Below are positions 58,255-64,000 of a stretch of DNA of 64,000 nucleotides, one piece after another. The position numbers were made by a program, and so were the translations under genes. Source of the DNA: Ostrinia nubilalis (lineage: Eukaryota > Arthropoda > Insecta > Lepidoptera > Crambidae); NCBI RefSeq assembly GCF_963855985.1, contig NC_087105.1, forward strand, positions 1,614,501 through 1,678,500, in the 5' to 3' direction. Under the pieces are notes generated by a model that was not told the DNA's origin, searched no databases, and saw only the letters and a list, made by a program, of their open reading frames with translations. Every line of letters starts with the position of its first letter. The stretch's first letter is position 1.

Positions 58255-59352
58255 TAAGAACATCACAAATACATTAACAGCAAACGGCCGTTTCGAATCT
58301 AATTTCTTTTTTCCCCGAAACAAAAAAGCTTAATTACTTTTTCTATCTCAAAAAGCGGGAGATAAGGCTCTATTTGAATCGTCGTTATCACCACCTTCGA
58401 GCCACCCTGGTGTTTTCCCTTCAATCTCTGCCTTTTTTCTTTCTACCCTCCGGTACCTATCAGTAATGCAAAGATTACTAATGCCTGGAGTCATTAAGGG
58501 GCGTTCGAAGGAAAATAAGAGAAAATGCAGGCAAATGCATTTTTAATACTGTTCCTTCCACCGAAGATAAAATATCACTGCGCTAAACGAATTTGTGTAC
58601 ACAACTTTTTAAAGAATTTCTAAAGTCACTTCGCTATTTACATGGAAAATATCATGAATGCAATCAACGATAAAATGGTTTTGAACACATGGAATGCATG
58701 TTCTTACTCGAAGGTATGTTTTTAACAAAAAAAGATTAATTTATTTTCAATTAAGTTCGTATCACGTGGTCACGTTAACAATGTAACGGACAACGGCACA
58801 TTGACGTAAACACCATAGCACCTTATTTATCTGCAATAAGTACTATTTTGTAATTAAAATTTGTAGCTTGATGTGCCGTCGACCGTATTTCTAGTTTATT
58901 TCCTGTTACATACGTTTTACGATGTCGCCGTCCCATCATCGGTGAAGACATAAAACTGTTCAAAAATATTTATTACAATTAAAAATTTTTACAGCCCCAT
59001 AAAAGTGTACGTTGAAAAAACCCTTCGGCCTTAAACCTTTGTTAGAGTACATCTAATTGACCCTATGATTCTAAAACTATATCTTTTAACGATCGAAAAA
59101 CGTATAAAAATCGGAATTAAAATCGCCCTGTGACGGGGCGTCCATTTTTATTCGACAAAAAAATATATAATAATCTAAAGGCAGTAAAGTACAATCGGAC
59201 GTTTACGACAAATTCACACAAGACCTACTTAATAAATCTGACAAAATCTGGAATTTATGTGCGCGAGCGGAAAAAAGACGCGCTTTACGACGCTGTAAAC
59301 TGGACAGCGCTGCGCCGGCGACTCGGGAAAACTTTAATTACAATATTGATTA
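58255..59352. other. No gene recognised
   Basis: AT-rich. The frame at 59130-59429 owes its histidine-rich end to the RTE tail at 59353. Confidence 0.45.
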
Positions 59353-59427
59353 TTCATCATCATCATCATCATCATCGTCATCATTTCAGCCACAAGACGT
59401 CCACTGTTGAACCTGCCCCAATGATTT
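59353..59427 (-). repeat. RTE-type LINE 3' end with expanded (TCA)n tail
   Basis: ATTCATCATCATCATCATCA and further units with one CGT interruption, then TTTCAGCCACAAGACGTCCA and CTGCCCCAATGATTTG. Part of the internal sequence is deleted. Confidence 0.88.
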
Positions 59428-59429
59428 GA

Positions 59430-60806
59430 TTATTCTGAACCAATATTCTAATAACAAACAGCCTTCCAAAAAGTAATTTTGGCAAGTTACGAGTATTTTT
59501 TATTTTTAGATTTCTTCGAACGCAATAATGTTTAATGAATTAGAAAGAGACCTTTTTTGCCCGCAAAAAGTACGCGTGGGAATCTTTTCTCAGAATAGAA
59601 CCTTAGTAACGATCACATTACTTTTCACTGAACCAAGACATCTTAAAAGGTCACTTTTCAAGTTCGTAAAGCACAAACAAATAAAAAAAAATCATTTTTT
59701 ACATACGGCATGTTTTTCCTCTTTCTATTCAACAAAAAAAATTACTTACTTAAATATTTGGCAAAAAAGTACGACTCAAATCTAAATACAGAAAACATTA
59801 GGTACTTCGACAAAATAGAACCGTTTTTTCTTACTGGCCAATCTGTTACTTTATGCCTACTCAAATCCCAACGAGGAATAGCAATAAAACAATTTAAGCA
59901 GCAATTGTTTTTTCCTTCGTCCAACGTTCTGTGACGTCACGGGAATGTTAAAAAGTGTTTATTGAATAAAACGCCGCCCCAGGCGACGTGCCCCGCATGA
60001 CGCATTAAGGGCTAAGCCAAGATCTACGCAGGATCATCGGGCGAAATTAAAAAATGTACAGCATAAAGACACAATTTTTAAACGACAGTTAATAATGGCC
60101 TGAAATAAAAAAGTTCGCGCGACAAAAAAAGGACATAATTATTTAAAAAAAGAACGTGACTGGTGCTGCTGCGACAATTTAAAAAATGAACGAACAAATT
60201 TTAATTATTTCAAAAAGGAACGAGCCGTGTTACTGTGACGTAACTAAATACCTTTTGTTTGACTTAATTATTTATCAAAGAAATAGTAGGCTAGCTGTGG
60301 CATGAATTAGGAGGTTACTGAGTTCTCTTACCACTAGTTTCTTCTTTGATTCTTACCTGTAACAGAAAAAAAATACCAGAATGAGCACAATCAAAAAGTA
60401 CTAGGACAGCAGAACGTTCAAAGAGGCATAAAAAGAAAATAGTTGAGAATAAACCCCCTGTCAAAAAGCAAGAACATGCAAAGAGGTTTACACAAAGAAA
60501 GAGCCAAGAATACGCCCCCATAAATTAGGGTTCCCACTAATGAAAGCGTGGCGGTATGTCTGTGCGCACAATGGGAAACTATTGCCCTATATATTTTCCG
60601 CGGGATGACCGCGAGTTTTTGCAAACAAATACTTGCTGTAACTAAAGGTAAGTGTGGTCAGCAGAAAAAGGGAGCGAAAGTTTCGGAAGTTTAGAAGTTA
60701 GAGGGTTGTTTTTAGTGTCAATACAAAGAATATAGCATATTCAATCCATTAAAATAGAGTCTCTGGGTTCGATTCTCAAATCTACATGAAGAATTAAAGT
60801 CTATTA
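59430..60806. other. No gene recognised
   Basis: AT-rich with several short frames on both strands. GGGTTCGATTCTCAAATC near 60767 is a lone B box. Confidence 0.4.
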
Positions 60807-60981
60807 GAGTAGGCGCACACCGTTGATTTTTAGTTGGCCGATAGTTGTGCCCGATTTTAAATTGTATGAAGAATCGGCCAAATCGAATCGGCGTAGTGTG
60901 CGCACTCCCATACATGCCCATACTGATCAACTGCCCGACTAAACTATCGGCCAACTAAAAATCAACGGTGTGCGCCTACAC
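60807..60981. repeat. MITE with TTA duplication (GTAGGCGCACACCGTTGATT ends)
   Basis: GTAGGCGCACACCGTTGATT followed by TTTAGTTGGCCGATAGTT on the left; the right arm is the exact reverse complement to GCGCCTAC. TTA flanks both ends (60804-60806 and 60982-60984), as for PIF/Harbinger. Arms of about 38 bases are almost perfect, suggesting a fairly young copy. Confidence 0.92.
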
Positions 60982-61019
60982 TTAGTGTGGAACTGTGGAC
61001 AATATAGTACCTTATTTGG

Positions 61020-61700
61020 TTTCAATATTGCAACATCGTATACCTTAAATCATGGTGTGTTATCGCAAGTTTATCAAACAAATCATCGATTTTTATTTAA
61101 AAAACATAGCCCGCCGGGCACTGCTTAAAATCAATTCAACGCAACATTGATAGGTAGTTATGATTCCATTTCCTGAAAATCATTTGGCTCCTTTTTCAGA
61201 CAACGCACTTACCTAAGTATCCCCCAATTTTCTAGCAAAATAACCCAGAAATTTGACTTTTTATCGTAATATGCAGACAGTACGGGACCCACGTCACCCA
61301 GTGGCATTAGAGGGCCAAATCTGAACGAATGCGGAGGGCCGGCCCCCGATGTCCATATCACAAGGACAAAATGGAAGAAAATATGAAGGAGACCGTTTTG
61401 TTACGGAATGTGCCTTCGAAGATGTTTTGAAAATGCTTTTTTTGTATTTTTTACTTTGTTATTTTTCAGTTCATTGCTTGAAAATCTCTGTATTATTGTC
61501 ATTACATCAAATTATGTGCCTAATCATTGGAATAGAATGATGTAGGGATATTTTTGAGTAATTTTGAATGAAATTACTGGCATTCTTTAAATTGTTTTTA
61601 AAATTTTGGAAAATTTCGGTATAATATTTACTAAATTAACCATACTGTAACACCTAATGTATTATTATGGAAGCAATAAACGTATTGAGTATTGAAAGTT
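61020..61700. other. No gene recognised
   Basis: AT-rich with a GC patch at 61290-61355 (GAGGGCCGGCCCCCGATGTC). Confidence 0.4.
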
Positions 61701-61713
61701 AACACGTTCACTG

Positions 61714-61741
61714 TCCATGAGGTAAACCTTGACCTCATGGA
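61714..61741. other. Perfect 10-bp hairpin TCCATGAGGT / ACCTCATGGA
   Basis: Stems 61714-61723 and 61732-61741 with loop AAACCTTG. The flanking AACACGTTCACTG has a relative, AACATGTTCACTG, near 33581, so this may be part of a dispersed repeat. Confidence 0.6.
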
Positions 61742-62539
61742 TCATAGTAAGAGTAAAACATTAGGGTTTTAATCTGGACTTATACTACTCATTTAAAACT
61801 CTAGTAGCACATCAGTAATTAAGTAGATTAAAAAGGAAAACTGTTCACTAACTAGCTTCATAAATCAAAACTATTTAACAATGCCTTTAAATATCCACTA
61901 AGCATTACAATCGATTATCCAAATAATTCAGCGTGATTCGACATCGAAAATTCACGAATATTTAGTTCCATTATGTCTTCATCCCCTAATGCAACAGACT
62001 GACAATTATCATTATTATTAGATATGTCATCTGCGATCATCGTCGAGGTGCAGTGGATAGATCATAATTTTATTTTTTTTGCAAAATTCTACCTTATTTC
62101 AACGGCATAAGGGGCAGTATTTACCTTGATGTGCCGTGAAGTGAATACAGATAATATGCACACCTCGTGGGATTCGTGATTATTATTACATTTTTAAATT
62201 GGACATATTTTATGGGTCATTGATTTCATACATTCATAAAGGTCCTAGGAACTATTTTTGTGCTAATTAAAAAACAAATAAATCGAAGTAGTGTATTATA
62301 AACAAATTAATCGGTTTTTGATTTAGCGTTCGATGATCAAACGTCTATTTTCAACAAAATCGATCAGTAGATAAGACCCTAACTGAGAATTTAAAAAGTT
62401 AAAGGGTTAACCAAAACTAATCCTTCAAGTCGTCTTATTAAGTAGGTACCTACTCGTATGTCCATCCATCTAAAAAGTATTACAATAAAAATACAATCAA
62501 GTAATCGTATCTACTGTTAGCAAAAGGATAAGCAATAAA
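61742..62539. other. No gene recognised
   Basis: AT-rich background with no repeat family or exon signal found. Confidence 0.4.
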
Positions 62540-62625
62540 TCACATCGAATCAATTATTTTATTGTTATTCGATGTGGATTGCTGTTAAAATTTTATTTTA
62601 ACAGCAATCCACATCGAATCAACTA
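62540..62625. repeat. Perfect 25-bp hairpin with 3-base loop, flanked by CACATCGAATCAA repeats
   Basis: 62567-62591 and 62595-62619 are exact reverse complements with loop TTT. CACATCGAATCAATTA (62541) recurs as CACATCGAATCAACTA after the right arm begins. The short loop and the flanking direct copies are typical of a replication template-switch product; a pre-miRNA normally has a larger loop. Confidence 0.85.
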
Positions 62626-62629
62626 TAAT

Positions 62630-64000
62630 TAAATTCATAGACACCAACACCTACCCTTCCCGAATCCCTAAACGTCATCGCCGCAGCCCTTCTTAAAAAA
62701 AAACTCCCGTCAGATTGACATCTGTCAGGGAAGCGCGGGAACGGCCATGTTTAATCAAAATATTTGGAGGGGACTCATTGCCAGTAATTCGTACATTGTG
62801 AGCATAGTCTATGGTACCATTATCTGCGATGGGCGGTTTGACTCCGATGAATAAAATTAGAAGTGATGGACACGCGTGTCTTTGTTTGCCATTCTACTTT
62901 TGTGGGTCGGTTGTTCTTACGTAATTTGCATATCTGTATATTTATACGTTATACCTATAGGTATTATGCACTTATGTCATTGTAAATAATGATGTCTTGT
63001 CCTCTTTGACTAGGTAAAGAACTGAAACAATAGGTGTCTATTTTACATCGCACTCCAAAACGAAAAGTCACTTTCCCACAAAGTCCCACGCCCGTCGAAA
63101 ATCATTTCACAAAAACTCTTCAAAATTTCCATGATTTCAACACGACTGCACAAAAACATATAAATCACTTGAAACAATAACCTTTTCACCGATTGCAGCC
63201 TCGGACCGTACAATTGGTATCAGGTTAAAAGCCTCAAAAAGGATTTTCGGACAAAAACTAGCGATTAATTTTTAAAAACCACAATGGTTTTGGACAAAAG
63301 TTGCCAATATAAGTGATAGGTTGTTAAGAGCCGTGAAATTATGTACATACGTAAGTCGGCCGGCGCTCGCGCACCGACAAGTGGTAATTGGCGCATTCGA
63401 TACGCTTCCGACTCAGTGTTCGGAAAATATCAATATTCATAAGGATTTTCGAGGATTTGTTGCCACCCTGGACGGTGAGAGATGATGTCATGTCTTTGAT
63501 TTGACCTATTTTTATCATCTGCCTGAAATAATAACACTATTTTGTTGTTTTCGACAGACGAGCAGGTGATTATTTAATTCTGAAAATAGTTATCTTAATT
63601 TAAGCCATAATTGAGACATTCCTTTGCTCGTTTGGCGCGAAAATACAACATTTTCAGCATTGCCAACTTAATATTAACAAGTAGCCGCCGCGTCAAGACT
63701 GCCAACAGTGTAATCTTAATTCCAAGGCGTCGCCGAAACACATTACGTAGTGGAAAAGCAATTTTCGCAGAACATCGCGGTATGCAGCGAGTGCATTCCC
63801 GTCCCATAGCACCCGGCGCATAACCAAGTCGATGCATGTTCCGAATAAGCCGGCTGAAAACGCGTTGTCTCCGAGCCGGAAAAATGTGGCAAAGGAAATT
63901 AAATACTGCCTTATGTCATTTTTAAACGTGGAACACTCGATTTTTTCTCTGTGTGTGGTCGTTTTCACGTATCGCAATCCGGAATCATTGTCAACAGCTC
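62630..64000. other. No gene recognised
   Basis: AT-rich with moderately CpG-rich patches at 63360-63410 and 63730-63860. Overlapping short frames on both strands at 63595-63977 are in several phases, so none is supported. Confidence 0.45.

Noticed and set aside
59130..59429. 99-codon frame with a histidine run
   Set aside because: The histidines come from the (CAT)n tail of an RTE LINE copy.

Overview
This window looks like non-coding chromosomal DNA, intergenic or intronic, from a lepidopteran insect, probably a moth. The AT-rich background is broken by short GC-rich islands. Most of what can be recognised is a dense layer of small transposon remnants of kinds I associate with Lepidoptera: RTE-type LINE 3' ends with a (GAT)n tail, short Helitron-like elements that begin TCCTACTAATATT and end CTAG|T, tRNA-derived SINEs, and many short foldback (MITE) elements. 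No search could be run, so the assignment rests on recognised repeat consensus and not on a gene. No bacterial genes, operons, CRISPR array, rRNA or intact tRNA gene is visible.

Protein coding: no complete gene is seen. Nearly all ORFs of 60-110 codons look like chance or lie inside repeats. The best coding evidence is a pair of plus-strand blocks at 12634-12674 and 13212-13304. Each has a good 3' splice site and a GTAAGT after it. They join in one open frame to give a C-terminal tail ending in TAG, with an AATAAA 143 bases further on. This could be the 3' end of a gene lying mostly upstream of the window. A second, weaker candidate is the 216-base open frame at 53003-53218, also followed by AATAAA. 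An RT C-terminal fragment at 21872-22174 is a recognisable but broken LINE ORF.

Layout: 1-6700 holds foldback elements, an RTE 3' end, a full-length SINE with a target-site duplication, and a Helitron. 7560-10450 is a GC- and CpG-rich stretch unlike the rest and the best promoter/first-exon candidate. 11384-13900 holds a MITE, the candidate exons and a Helitron. 14000-17900 is mostly unannotated, with a GC-rich island near 16.0 kb. 18000-22950 is repeat-dense. 23000-31900 is sparse, with a duplicated 40-base motif at 28.4-28.6 kb. 32000-38300 has Helitron and SINE pieces. 41035-41793 is a long inverted repeat with arms of about 250 bases at about 98% identity. 46500-51000 is a MITE cluster containing two copies of one element 1.5 kb apart and two elements placed end to end. 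53742-54048 is a MITE with another MITE inserted in it. 54760-64000 has a Helitron, RTE tails, one more MITE and a perfect 25-bp hairpin.

I do not see a convincing new multi-gene system. The observations most worth following are the long inverted repeat (possible hairpin-RNA source), the candidate terminal exons with a diverged duplicate 0.6 kb downstream, the template-switch-like hairpin at 62.5 kb, and the recurrent TTCGAA/AATTCGAA motif in GC-rich islands.
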